DNA from: an uncultured Bacteroidales bacterium
GTDB lineage: Bacteria; Bacteroidota; Bacteroidia; Bacteroidales; Muribaculaceae
Direction: 5' to 3'
Assembly: GCA_947072905.1 (NCBI GenBank)
Contig: CAMTKF010000029.1
Coordinates: 1 to 34,858 of the forward strand
Length of the DNA: 34,858 bases
Shown: piece after piece, positions 7,634-15,129 of the stretch
Numbering within the stretch: position 1 is the stretch's first letter
Layout of the letters: each line of letters opens with the position of its first letter
The notes under the pieces: model-generated
What the model saw: the letters and a program-made list of their open reading frames with translations, nothing else
Told to the model about the DNA's origin: nothing
Database searches by the model: none
Made by a program: the position numbers and the translations under genes

Positions 7634-8344
7634 CTAAAGTGTGTCAAGAATTACAGACGGAGCTATTTCCATTTTTGAGAAAGCGAACAGTTTCTTGCCA
7701 AGGTCTTTAATAGATGCTCCGATGTGATAGAGGGTATCATCAATAATCATGAAACGGTCATGAATGTCGGCCACATACTTAAGTTCGATAGGTGGATATT
7801 GGCGGTTGTGGCGTTGCAGGTCAAGTCGTAATTGCCTTGAACGGTCTGCGTCGGTATATATGATGGCTTTAACGCCATTGTCGCGCTTATCAAATAAAGT
7901 GAGGACCGACTCATCCACATAATTGTCAATCAACACAATTCTTTTTTTAGCATATTTTACGAGGTCACAAACAAACCTATAAGCGTCAAATATCTGACCG
8001 TTGAAGAAAATACCTTCAACCGGAGGAAGTGATGCTTTAACAAAGAAATCAAGCTTATCCGAGAGTTCGTCAAGTCGGTGGTCATGCTCGGCCAGACGGT
8101 GGTCAATCCGCGACTCCATGTTTAGAAGACGTTGATTCACGCTGTATCCCCGAAGCAGATACTCCTTTAGCACATTATTCGCCCATTTACGGAACTGTGT
8201 AGCATTGATACTGTTAACCCTATAGCCAACAGATAGAATTGCATCCAGATTATAAAATTTAGTTCGGTAATTTTTCCCGTCTGCGGCAGTTAGTTCCAAA
8301 ATGGAACATACTGAATCCTCATCTAACTCTCCAGATTTGAATAC
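7634..8344 (-). pseudogene. RhuM family gene with PLD-like C-terminus, 5'-truncated
   Basis: The readable part matches RhuM-type proteins: VFKSGELDEDSVCSILELTAADGK (read upstream of the only nearby start, a TTG at 8299), then YNLDAILSVGYRVNS and FRKWANNVLKEYLLRGY. A coiled segment follows, then an HKD-nuclease-like domain (ILIDNYVDESVLTLF, HDRFMIIDD, YHIGASIKDLGKK). A TGA at 8345-8347 blocks the frame directly before VFKSGEL, and the expected N-terminal DNA-binding part (roughly 70-100 residues) is absent; the DNA beyond is a repeat region. Family members are common near restriction-modification systems and mobile elements, but none is present here. Translation from the TTG is possible, so a shortened product cannot be excluded. 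Confidence 0.75.
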
Positions 8345-8382
8345 TCAAATCTTCAAACGCCCAATCATCCTCCTTCAATTCG

Positions 8383-8407
8383 AACTGTTCGGAATTTCCG
8401 AACAGTT
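8383..8407. repeat. 25-bp palindrome with 12-bp arms
   Basis: Arms AACTGTTCGGAA and TTCCGAACAGTT are perfect inverted repeats around a single central T. It lies just upstream of the broken RhuM gene and before the large inverted-repeat element. It could be an operator for a dimeric repressor or a cruciform-forming end of the decayed region. Confidence 0.6.
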
Positions 8408-8416
8408 ACCCCTCGT

Positions 8417-8763
8417 GGGTGTTGCAGTACCTCATGTTGGTATGGTTGGATAATTGATAGCATAATGCCTTGGTTCTCGGTAAGATGGCATCCGAAGGAA
8501 GCCTGTGAGCTCGTAGCCGGGTATGCACGACCGCAGGGAGGGCATGCCCGGAAGGCATATACACAATGATAAGGCATTCGTAGAAAGCCGATTATATATT
8601 GTGGGTCACTTGTATAATCGGCTTTCTACGAATGCCTTTACTTTTTTTATGGTTACCGGGCATGCCCTGCGCTTCGGTTACACCTACGCGCGTGCATACC
8701 CGGCTACGAGTTTACAGGCTTCCTTCGGATGCCATATTCCGAAGATGAGGTTCTGCAAAACCC
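8417..8763. mobile_element. Nested inverted-repeat element, probable MITE-like insertion in an older repeat
   Basis: Four nested arm pairs are visible: 8417-8440 with 8739-8763 (imperfect); 8487-8529 with 8691-8733 (41 of 43 matching); 8539-8551 with 8656-8668 (13/13); and a central hairpin 8571-8596 with 8613-8638 (26/26). The segment 8470-8733 looks inserted: ATGCC occurs at both junctions (8465-8469 and 8729-8733), and removing the 264 bp leaves a sequence that aligns without gaps to the solo repeat at 10911-10959. There is no transposase inside, so any movement would need one supplied elsewhere. Open frames within the element are accidents of the palindromes. Confidence 0.7.
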
Positions 8764-8853
8764 TCGCCCTATTTGAATAGCCTGTTGATATGAAGGCTGA
8801 TGTTTTGTTTGGCAGATTGAAACAAATATTTCTTTAATCGGAAAAGAATGCTT

Positions 8854-8861
8854 AACTTTGC
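8854..8861 (+). promoter_or_regulatory. Promoter -7 box for the riboswitch transcript
   Basis: TAACTTTG matches TAnnTTTG exactly and lies just before the first riboswitch helix, implying a leader of roughly 460 nt before the transporter gene. Confidence 0.6.
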
Positions 8862-8872
8862 AGCCGCATTGG

Positions 8873-9100
8873 TTCATGGCTGCTTCGGGCGGCTATGGAT
8901 AATAGCATTTTTTGAGCTTGAAATTCATCATATTTTTTCAAGTTCATGCTATAAAAGGGAACCGGGTGCGAATCCCGGACAGTCCCGCTACTGTAAGTCC
9001 TATTTCAAACGGACAGGATTCTGTAATGCCACTGGCACCGGGGTGCCGGGAAGGCTTTCCGGTCTGGGGATAAGTCAGGAAACCTGCCATGCGACCCGTT
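8873..9100 (+). ncRNA. Cobalamin (adenosylcobalamin-type) riboswitch
   Basis: The conserved core is plain: AGGGAACCGGGTGCGAATCC, then GGACAGTCCCGCTACTGTAA, then GCCACTGG and CCGGGAAGGC, and the B12 box AAGTCAGGAAACCTGCCA at 9072-9089. CATGGC at 8875-8880 can pair with GCCATG at 9086-9091 to close the structure. The segment from 9100 to the ATG at 9327 should hold the expression platform; no U-tract terminator is apparent, so control of ribosome access is more likely. In this family ligand binding lowers expression of the downstream gene, here a DASS transporter. Confidence 0.95.
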
Positions 9101-9326
9101 TTTCAATAATCCCGAGGATTGGATATTGAATTGTACCGACATACGACAAGCCACCGGCTCTGTAGGGGTGATTTTTAGGTTTTGGTTGTGATGCTTGCTT
9201 GTGAGAGCAGGCTCAGTGTTGTTGTGTTGCAATTCCGGATTTATTCCGGTATTCTTCTCCTCGCCATTTATTGAACTGAAAGAATAAGTATGACTAATTG
9301 AATTATACAACAATAATTAATCAATC

Positions 9327-10844
9327 ATGTTTACTATTTTTCATGGCTTCCATCTTGTAGAAGCTTATCACGAATGGAAAAAAGAGCATCGCAGTAATAA
9401 GAATCCTATGGGATTGAAGGTGCTCAAGCTTGTGATCGCTGTTGCAGTGGCATTGTTCCTGTGGATAGCGCCGTCTGAATTTTACGGACTTCCCGGCCTT
9501 AACGCCGTTCAGCACCGCGTGCTGTCGATTTTTGCCTTTGCAGCGCTGATGTGGCTCTTTGACAGCGTGCCGGCCTGGACCACTTCTTTGCTTGTGGTTG
9601 TGCTGTTGCTGTTCTGCACTTCTGACAGTGCCTTGTGGTTCTTCCAGACCGACTATGCCACGGGCACTAAGTTTGAGAATCTGGTGAGCAATACCGCCCT
9701 GCTGCATTGCTTTGCCGACCCCACCATCATGCTGTTTATCGGCGGTTTTATCGTTGCTATCGCCGCTACCAAGAGCGGCCTCGACGTCAAGCTGGCCAAG
9801 GTGATGCTGGCGCCTTTCGGCACCAAATCTGAGACTGTGCTGCTGGGCTTCCTGCTCGTTACAGCCGTATTCTCAATGTTCATAAGCAATACTGCCACCG
9901 CAGCCATGATGCTCACCTTCCTGTCGCCCGTGCTCAAGGCACTTCCTGCCGACGGCAAGGGTAAGATAGGTCTGGCTCTGGCCATTCCGGTGGGTGCCAA
10001 TATCGGTGGTATCGGTACTCCTATCGGTACACCTCCCAACGCTATTGCTCTGAAGTTCCTCAACGACCCCGCCGGTATGGACCTCGGCATAGGTTTCGGC
10101 CAGTGGATGATGGTGATGGTACCCTTCACCCTGGTTATGCTCTTCATAGCCTGGATTGTGCTGAAGAAGCTCTTCCCCTTCAAGCAGAAAACAATCCACC
10201 TCGAAATCGAATCTCACCACGAAGGCAGCTGGAAGGATGTGCTCGTGTACGTCACATTCATATTCACCGTGGGCCTGTGGCTCACCGACTCTGTTACCGG
10301 TGTCAATGCCAACGTAGTGGCCATGCTGCCGCTGGGTGTGCTGTGTATGGCAGGCGTAATCACCAAGCGCGACCTTGAACAGATATCTTGGAGCATCCTG
10401 TGGATGATTGCCGGTGCGTTTGCCGTAGGTGTGGCCATGCGTCAGTCGGGCCTTGCCGAATGTATGATTGCCGCCATTCCGTTCAACGAATGGTCGCCGC
10501 TGTTGGTTATTATCGGCTCGGGACTCCTGTGCTACCTTATGGCCAACTTCATCAGCCATACCGCTACAGCCGCCCTGTTTGTTCCCATCCTTGCCATCGC
10601 CGGCACCTCGATGTCAGAAAACCTCGCGGCATTTGGCGGCGTATCAACCCTGCTTATCGGTGTAGCCATCTGCTCATCGCTGGCCATGGTGCTCCCCATC
10701 TCCACACCTCCCAATGCCCTTGCCGATGCTACAGGCTTCATCAAGCAGAAGTATATGGTTACAACCGGTCTTATACTTGGTCTTATCGGTTTGTTGCTTG
10801 GCTATCTGGTACTGATATTCTGCGGCATAAACGGAGTGTTCTAA
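9327..10844 (+). CDS. DASS/SLC13 family sodium:dicarboxylate-type symporter
   Basis: The 505-residue protein has about 11-13 membrane helices. The two inverted DASS repeats are recognisable: SNTATAAMMLTFLSP (about 189-203) with IGTPPNAIALKF (about 235-246), and SHTATAALFVPI with ISTPPNALADAT near the C-terminus; the first carries the SNT sodium/carboxylate motif, the second has SHT. Family substrates are succinate, other C4-dicarboxylates, citrate or sulfate; the sequence does not decide which. It is the only gene between the cobalamin riboswitch and a terminator, so B12 controls this transporter alone. A link to B12-dependent methylmalonyl-CoA/succinate metabolism is inference. A role in cobalt or corrinoid-precursor uptake is an alternative. 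Confidence 0.9.
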   Translation: MFTIFHGFHLVEAYHEWKKEHRSNKNPMGLKVLKLVIAVAVALFLWIAPSEFYGLPGLNAVQHRVLSIFAFAALMWLFDSVPAWTTSLLVVVLLLFCTSDSALWFFQTDYATGTKFENLVSNTALLHCFADPTIMLFIGGFIVAIAATKSGLDVKLAKVMLAPFGTKSETVLLGFLLVTAVFSMFISNTATAAMMLTFLSPVLKALPADGKGKIGLALAIPVGANIGGIGTPIGTPPNAIALKFLNDPAGMDLGIGFGQWMMVMVPFTLVMLFIAWIVLKKLFPFKQKTIHLEIESHHEGSWKDVLVYVTFIFTVGLWLTDSVTGVNANVVAMLPLGVLCMAGVITKRDLEQISWSILWMIAGAFAVGVAMRQSGLAECMIAAIPFNEWSPLLVIIGSGLLCYLMANFISHTATAALFVPILAIAGTSMSENLAAFGGVSTLLIGVAICSSLAMVLPISTPPNALADATGFIKQKYMVTTGLILGLIGLLLGYLVLIFCGINGVF

Positions 10845-10866
10845 ACCCATAATTCCCCAAAATAAT

Positions 10867-10896
10867 GAAAAAGAGGCTGCAAAGCCTCTTTTTTTA
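10867..10896 (+). terminator. Terminator of the DASS transporter gene
   Basis: Stem AAAGAGGCT (10870-10878), loop GCAA, stem AGCCTCTTT (10883-10891), followed by further T residues; A-rich on the other side. Confidence 0.85.
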
Positions 10897-10910
10897 TGGT
10901 TGTGATAGGG

Positions 10911-10959
10911 TAATTGATGGTATAATGCCATATTCCGGGAGTCAGGTTCTGCAATACCC
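10911..10959 (+). repeat. Solo copy of the repeat interrupted at 8.45-8.76 kb
   Basis: TAATTGATGGTATAATGCC (10911-10929) matches 8451-8469 at 17 of 19 positions, and the next 30 bases match 8734-8763 at 24 of 30. Here the two parts are adjacent; in the other copy they are separated by 264 bp. Confidence 0.7.
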
Positions 10960-11032
10960 AATTTTATGATGTGGTATAATTACTTCCATATCGGCTCCTG
11001 TATCTTCTTCAAAACAGTGTGGAGCTGATTCA

Positions 11033-11124
11033 TAATAAAAAAGTGACCCGTCAGCAGTTCTACGGGATGCTAACGGGTTCGGTTATCTTTGACTCGGTAG
11101 AAACCGATTATCTCCTTACTTTGT
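11033..11124 (-). ncRNA. Candidate small RNA, about 90 nt
   Basis: A near-ideal promoter (next entry) drives minus-strand transcription into DNA with no gene. The transcript would contain a short hairpin (ATCGG...CCGA around 11092-11108) and a stronger one, ACCCGTTAGCA (11078-11068) pairing with TGCTGACGGGT (11056-11046) with one mismatch, followed three bases later by six T. That order, promoter - hairpin - terminator-like hairpin, is that of an intergenic sRNA. I do not recognise the family. Ends are estimated from the promoter and U-tract. Confidence 0.5.
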
Positions 11125-11128
11125 TCCG

Positions 11129-11160
11129 CAAAGTTACAACGATTTTATCATAAGAACAAA
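11129..11160 (-). promoter_or_regulatory. Strong Bacteroidetes promoter with no downstream gene
   Basis: On the minus strand TTTG (11160-11157) is followed after exactly 20 nt by TAACTTTG (11136-11129). This is one of the two best -33/-7 matches found in the window, and it points into the gene-free stretch. Confidence 0.7.
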
Positions 11161-11310
11161 TTATAGAGGGATAAAATGATATGATTAACTGATTTTTAAC
11201 ATTTTATCAGTATTATCCGACATAATGTTTTTTCTTATACAGGAATGTACGGCTGATATGTTTTGCCATACCGATATCAACCCGGTTCAGTAGATTGTAT
11301 GTATAAAACG

Positions 11311-11352
11311 CAGGCTCGGCCACTGATTTTCAGTGGCCGAGCCTTGTATTTT
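11311..11352. terminator. Strong bidirectional terminator
   Basis: A 15-bp perfect stem, AGGCTCGGCCACTGA (11312-11326) with TCAGTGGCCGAGCCT (11330-11344), has a 3-nt loop. Six T follow on the plus side (11347-11353 region), and TTTTATA on the minus side. It ends the nucleotidyltransferase operon coming from the right. Confidence 0.85.
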
Positions 11353-11408
11353 TTGCTTTATCCGATTTTTATCGGACAGCAATTATTTGATTTCTGCTGA
11401 TGTCTGTA

Positions 11409-12311
11409 TCAGAACATCTTTTCGGGGTATGTGCCGTCGGCGTGGAGCGAGGCGAGTTTGTCTACAACACCCTGACGGTCGGCGGCGTATGTTACGCCAA
11501 ACCAGCGAGAATCGGTGTCGAGTACCTTTACGGTAGCTTCGCCGTTCTTGATGAGAGTGTCGATGCACAGGGGGATGAAGAATTCAGCCTTGGGAGTGTT
11601 GATGTCGCGGTCGAGGAAGCGACGGAACTCGCGGTCGCTGTACTTGAAGTAGTCGGGTGTGAAGCCCCAGAGGTTCATTGATACGGGAGTCTTGGGGTCG
11701 AGGGTCTGCACCTGATCGTTTTCGTCGGTGAAAACGATGTTGTGGTCCTTGTCATACGAGATGGCAGTGCGTTCAACCACGTCGGTGAGCAGGCCGTCCT
11801 TGGTCTGGCAAACGCCGCGTGCCACTGAGCCGTTTTCGGTCATTGTGTTGCCTACGCGGAAGCCAACCATAGAGTAGTCGCCTTCGTGAGTGCGTTCGCG
11901 CATGAGGTCTTCGGCGATTACGCGGAAAGCGTCGCGGCCGTAGAAGTCATCGGCGTTGATTACGGCAAAGGGAGTGTCGATGGCTTCAGCGCCCATAAGT
12001 ACGGCGTGGTTTGTGCCCCAGGGTTTGGTGCGGTCTTCAGGGCAGGTGTAGCCTTCGGGAAGTTTGTCGATAGACTGGAATACCACCTTCACGGGGATGT
12101 GGCCTTCGTATTTTGAGAGGATTTTTTCGCGGAAGTCTTTTTCAAAGTCCTTGCGGATTACAAAAACTACTTGTCCGAATCCCGACTGGATAGCGTCGTA
12201 GATAGAGTAGTCCATGATTGTTTCGCCGTGAGGGCCGAGACCGTCGAGCTGCTTGAGGCCTCCGTAGCGTGAGCCCATTCCGGCTGCAAGTACAAATAAT
12301 GTTGGTTTCAT
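11409..12311 (-). CDS. Sugar nucleotidyltransferase (NTP_transferase family)
   Basis: The 300-residue protein begins with the nucleotide-binding signature LAAGMGSRYGGLKQLDGLG (residues 8-26), and INADDFYG (about 119-126) supplies the Asp residues for metal binding. This is the fold of glucose-1-phosphate thymidylyl/uridylyltransferases, which join a sugar 1-phosphate to an NTP. It is shorter than RmlA-type enzymes with added acyltransferase domains, and the exact sugar cannot be read. It is last in galK - GH51 - this gene, 19 nt after the GH51 stop. A plausible job is activating the galactose 1-phosphate made by GalK, which is inference. No signal peptide; cytoplasmic. Confidence 0.8.
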   Translation of the reverse strand: MKPTLFVLAAGMGSRYGGLKQLDGLGPHGETIMDYSIYDAIQSGFGQVVFVIRKDFEKDFREKILSKYEGHIPVKVVFQSIDKLPEGYTCPEDRTKPWGTNHAVLMGAEAIDTPFAVINADDFYGRDAFRVIAEDLMRERTHEGDYSMVGFRVGNTMTENGSVARGVCQTKDGLLTDVVERTAISYDKDHNIVFTDENDQVQTLDPKTPVSMNLWGFTPDYFKYSDREFRRFLDRDINTPKAEFFIPLCIDTLIKNGEATVKVLDTDSRWFGVTYAADRQGVVDKLASLHADGTYPEKMF

Positions 12312-12330
12312 GTTTGGGATATAATTGGAT

Positions 12331-13875
12331 TTATTTTAATGTAACAGACACTATGCTGAGGGCGGGGATGTCGAGGGTGAGGGTGTTGCCCTTAACCTTG
12401 GCACCCTTGAAAGGCACCGGCTTTACGTTTTCGGGATTTTCAAAGGTGTTCATGGCGTGCATGTCCTTGGCTGTGAGGATTTCTGCATCGGCCACTTTGA
12501 GACCCTTGAGGCCGTCGATGTTGATGTTTACCTTATGGCCTTCATTGAGCATGGGGTTGGTAAGGCTCACTGTGATCGAGCCGTCGGCAGCCTTGGTAGC
12601 TGTGGCGCCCAGCTCGGGATAGGGGCGGCCCTTCTTATCCTTGAAAATCTCGCAGTTGAAGTCGAGGGGGATGTTTACGGCATCCTGATGCGGACGGTAC
12701 ATGCGGAATACGTAGTAGGTGGGCGATTTGAAGAATTTGTCGCCCTTGGTGTACCACATGGTCTGGAGCACGTTGGCCAGCTGTGCGATGTTTGTCATGC
12801 GCACGCGGTCGGCGTGGTTGTGGAAGATGTTGAGGGTGAGTGCGGCAACCATGGCATCGCGCATGGTGTTCTGCTGCAGCAGGTGGCCGGGGGTAGAGCC
12901 GGGTTCTTCGTCAAACCATGTACCCCATTCGTCAACGAGCAGACCCACTTTTTTCTTGGGGTCGTACTTGTCCATGATAGCGATGTGCTTGTTGAGCACG
13001 GTGTCAATCTCAAGGGCTTTACCAAGGGTGGCGTAGTAGTCGGTTTCGTCAAACTGAGTGGCCGAGCCTTTGGTTTTCCAGTCGTCCACGGTGTAGTAGT
13101 GGAGCGAGAGCCCGTCCATACGTCCGCGACCCACGCGTTCCATCAGCACCTTGGTCCAGTTGTAGTCGTAGTCGCTTGCTCCGGAAGCAATGCGGTATAG
13201 CTTGTTTTCGGGCTGATTGCGCATGTAGGTCGAGTAGCGGCGGTAGTTGTCGGCATAGTACTCGGGGCGCATGTTTCCGCCGCAACCCCACGACTCGTTG
13301 CCGATACCGATGAATTTGAGCTTCCAAGGCTCGGTACGTCCGTTGGCGGCGCGTTCGCGGGCCAGGGGGCCGTTGGGGGCGGTGACGTATTCCACCCACT
13401 GGGCGGCTTCCTGCACTGTGCCGCTGCCGATGTTCACCGACAGGTAAGGCTCTATGCCTGCAAGTTCGCACAGGTCAAAGAATTCGTGAGTGCCGAATGA
13501 GTTGTCCTCTACGGTTCCACCCCAGTTGTTGTTGATGAGAGTGGGTCGGTTTTTGGGGTCGCCTATACCGTCGCGCCAGTGATAGTCGTCGGCAAAGCAG
13601 CCGCCGGGCCAGCGCAGCACGGGCACCTTGAGGTCGCGCAGGGCTTCGAGGGCATCGTTACGGTAGCCTTTGGTGTTGGGAATGGGAGAGTCTTCGCCTA
13701 CCCATATACCCTCGTACACGCATGCGCCGAGGTGTTCGGCAAACTGGCCGTAAATCATGCGCGATACGGTGTCGGTGGCCTGATCGGGATGTATATTGAT
13801 GTCAATAGTGCCGGCGGCGGCCGCGAGGGCCGCGCCGAGCGCTATTGAAGATGTAAACAGTGATTTAAACTTCAT
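12331..13875 (-). CDS. GH51 alpha-L-arabinofuranosidase, secreted
   Basis: A signal peptide ([22 protein letters not shown]) precedes a GH51-type catalytic barrel and C-terminal beta domain. Family landmarks are YGQFAEHLG near residue 42, [13 protein letters not shown] (about 88-100), the acid/base Glu194 in [11 protein letters not shown] and the nucleophile Glu316 in LLVDEWGTW. The 514 residues equal a full-length enzyme. It removes terminal L-arabinofuranose from arabinan, arabinogalactan or arabinoxylan. The upstream neighbour galactokinase, 18 nt away, hints at arabinogalactan-type side chains of pectin as the source. No SusC/SusD pair accompanies it. Confidence 0.95.
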   Translation of the reverse strand: MKFKSLFTSSIALGAALAAAAGTIDINIHPDQATDTVSRMIYGQFAEHLGACVYEGIWVGEDSPIPNTKGYRNDALEALRDLKVPVLRWPGGCFADDYHWRDGIGDPKNRPTLINNNWGGTVEDNSFGTHEFFDLCELAGIEPYLSVNIGSGTVQEAAQWVEYVTAPNGPLARERAANGRTEPWKLKFIGIGNESWGCGGNMRPEYYADNYRRYSTYMRNQPENKLYRIASGASDYDYNWTKVLMERVGRGRMDGLSLHYYTVDDWKTKGSATQFDETDYYATLGKALEIDTVLNKHIAIMDKYDPKKKVGLLVDEWGTWFDEEPGSTPGHLLQQNTMRDAMVAALTLNIFHNHADRVRMTNIAQLANVLQTMWYTKGDKFFKSPTYYVFRMYRPHQDAVNIPLDFNCEIFKDKKGRPYPELGATATKAADGSITVSLTNPMLNEGHKVNINIDGLKGLKVADAEILTAKDMHAMNTFENPENVKPVPFKGAKVKGNTLTLDIPALSIVSVTLK

Positions 13876-13893
13876 GAGGGGCGGATGTGGGGA

Positions 13894-15030
13894 TTATTCT
13901 TCCCAACGGCGGGCACCGTCGCTTATGATAACTTCGTATACTTTGGGTTCGTGACCGTACTTTTCGTTGAAGCGGGTCTTGGCCTCGTTGATGAAGTTGT
14001 CGAGCAGTTCGTTCTTCACGAGGTTGATTGTGCAACCGCCGAAGCCGCCGCCCATGATGCGTGAGCCGGTAACGCCGCATTCTTTGGCGATGTCGTTGAG
14101 GTAGTCGAGTTCTTCGCAGCTTACCTCATAGTCCTTTGAGAGACCGTTGTGAGTGGCATACATGCACTTGCCCACGGTTTCGTAGTCGCCGTTGTTGAGG
14201 GCGTCGCACACGTCGAGCACGCGCTGTTTTTCCTCGATAACGAATTTGGCGCGGAAGTAGTCTTCGGCAGTTATGTCGCTCTTTACGGCTTCGAGCATTT
14301 CCATAGTGGCGTCGCGGAGTGTTTCAAGGCCAAGGCGCTTGGCAACGCGTTCGCAGGATGCGCGGCGCTTGTTGTAGGGCGAGTCGGCCAGTTCGTGCTT
14401 AACGCGAGAGTCGAGGAGCACCAGAGTGTAGCCTTCGGGATTGAAGGGGTAGTATTCAAATTCCATTGAACGGCAGTCAAGGCGCATCAGGTGACCCTTC
14501 TTGCCGCATACGCTTGCAAACTGGTCCATGATACCGCAGTTTACGCCGCAGTAGTTGTGTTCGGTGCTCTGGCCTATGCGGGCGAGTTCAAACTTGTCGA
14601 TGTTATTTTCGTTGAAGAGGTCGTTGAGAGCGAAAGCGAAGCAAGATTCGAGAGCTGCCGAGCTCGAAAGGCCTGCGCCCAGGGGTACGTTGCCGGCAAA
14701 TACGGCGTCGAAGCCCTGTACCTTGCCGCCGCGCTTGAGTATCTCGCGGCATACGCCGAAGATGTAGCGTGCCCATGACTGCTCGGGAGCGTCGGCTTCG
14801 TTAAGACCGAATTCGGCGTAGTCGTCGATATCTATGGAGTACACGCGTACCTTCTCGGTGTCGTTGGGACGGATTTCAGCAGCGATTACCTTGTCGATGG
14901 CGCCCGGGAATACGAAGCCGCCGTTGTAGTCGGTGTGTTCGCCTATGAGGTTGATACGGCCGGCTGAGGCATAGAAGGTACCTTCGCCGCCGAAACGTTT
15001 TTCAAATTCTGAGTGGATTTTTGCTTTCAT
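13894..15030 (-). CDS. galK: Galactokinase
   Basis: Galactokinase phosphorylates alpha-D-galactose at C1 with ATP, the entry step of the Leloir pathway. GHMP-kinase motifs are all present: the galactokinase signature GRINLIGEHTDYNGGFV (24-40), the ATP loop PLGAGLSSSAALE (about 105-117) and the C-terminal GSRIMGGGFGGCTINLV. Length (378) is standard. It is the first gene of the operon with GH51 and the nucleotidyltransferase, preceded by a TATCTTTG box at 15066-15073. galT and galE are not in the window. Confidence 0.96.
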   Translation of the reverse strand: MKAKIHSEFEKRFGGEGTFYASAGRINLIGEHTDYNGGFVFPGAIDKVIAAEIRPNDTEKVRVYSIDIDDYAEFGLNEADAPEQSWARYIFGVCREILKRGGKVQGFDAVFAGNVPLGAGLSSSAALESCFAFALNDLFNENNIDKFELARIGQSTEHNYCGVNCGIMDQFASVCGKKGHLMRLDCRSMEFEYYPFNPEGYTLVLLDSRVKHELADSPYNKRRASCERVAKRLGLETLRDATMEMLEAVKSDITAEDYFRAKFVIEEKQRVLDVCDALNNGDYETVGKCMYATHNGLSKDYEVSCEELDYLNDIAKECGVTGSRIMGGGFGGCTINLVKNELLDNFINEAKTRFNEKYGHEPKVYEVIISDGARRWEE

Positions 15031-15065
15031 GATTTTATGATTTATGAGTTATTTATATCTAAGTG

Positions 15066-15073
15066 CAAAGATA
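15066..15073 (-). promoter_or_regulatory. Promoter -7 box for galK operon
   Basis: The minus strand reads TATCTTTG, an exact TAnnTTTG match, about 36 bp before the galK ATG. No well-spaced -33 TTTG. Confidence 0.55.
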
Positions 15074-15129
15074 ATTAAAAAATTATTATGAGTATGTGGC
15101 AATCTCTTCCAAATATGTGTCCGAATCTC

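Noticed and set aside
8417-8763. CRISPR array or integron attC cluster
   Set aside because: The repeats are inverted and nested, not regularly spaced direct repeats; no cas or integrase gene is nearby.
8523-8780. Open frame within the nested repeats
   Set aside because: Composed entirely of inverted-repeat sequence; the near-mirror frame on the other strand is equally open.
9005-9313. 102-aa open frame opposite the riboswitch
   Set aside because: Covers the riboswitch core and its leader; no coding features.
9873-10559. 228-aa open frame opposite the DASS transporter
   Set aside because: Antisense shadow of a membrane protein; His/Gly/Glu-rich with no motif.
12457-13200. 247-aa open frame on the plus strand opposite the GH51 gene
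   Set aside because: It is antisense to a gene with clear catalytic motifs; it is Val/Gly/His-rich, as antisense frames in GC-rich Bacteroidales genes usually are.
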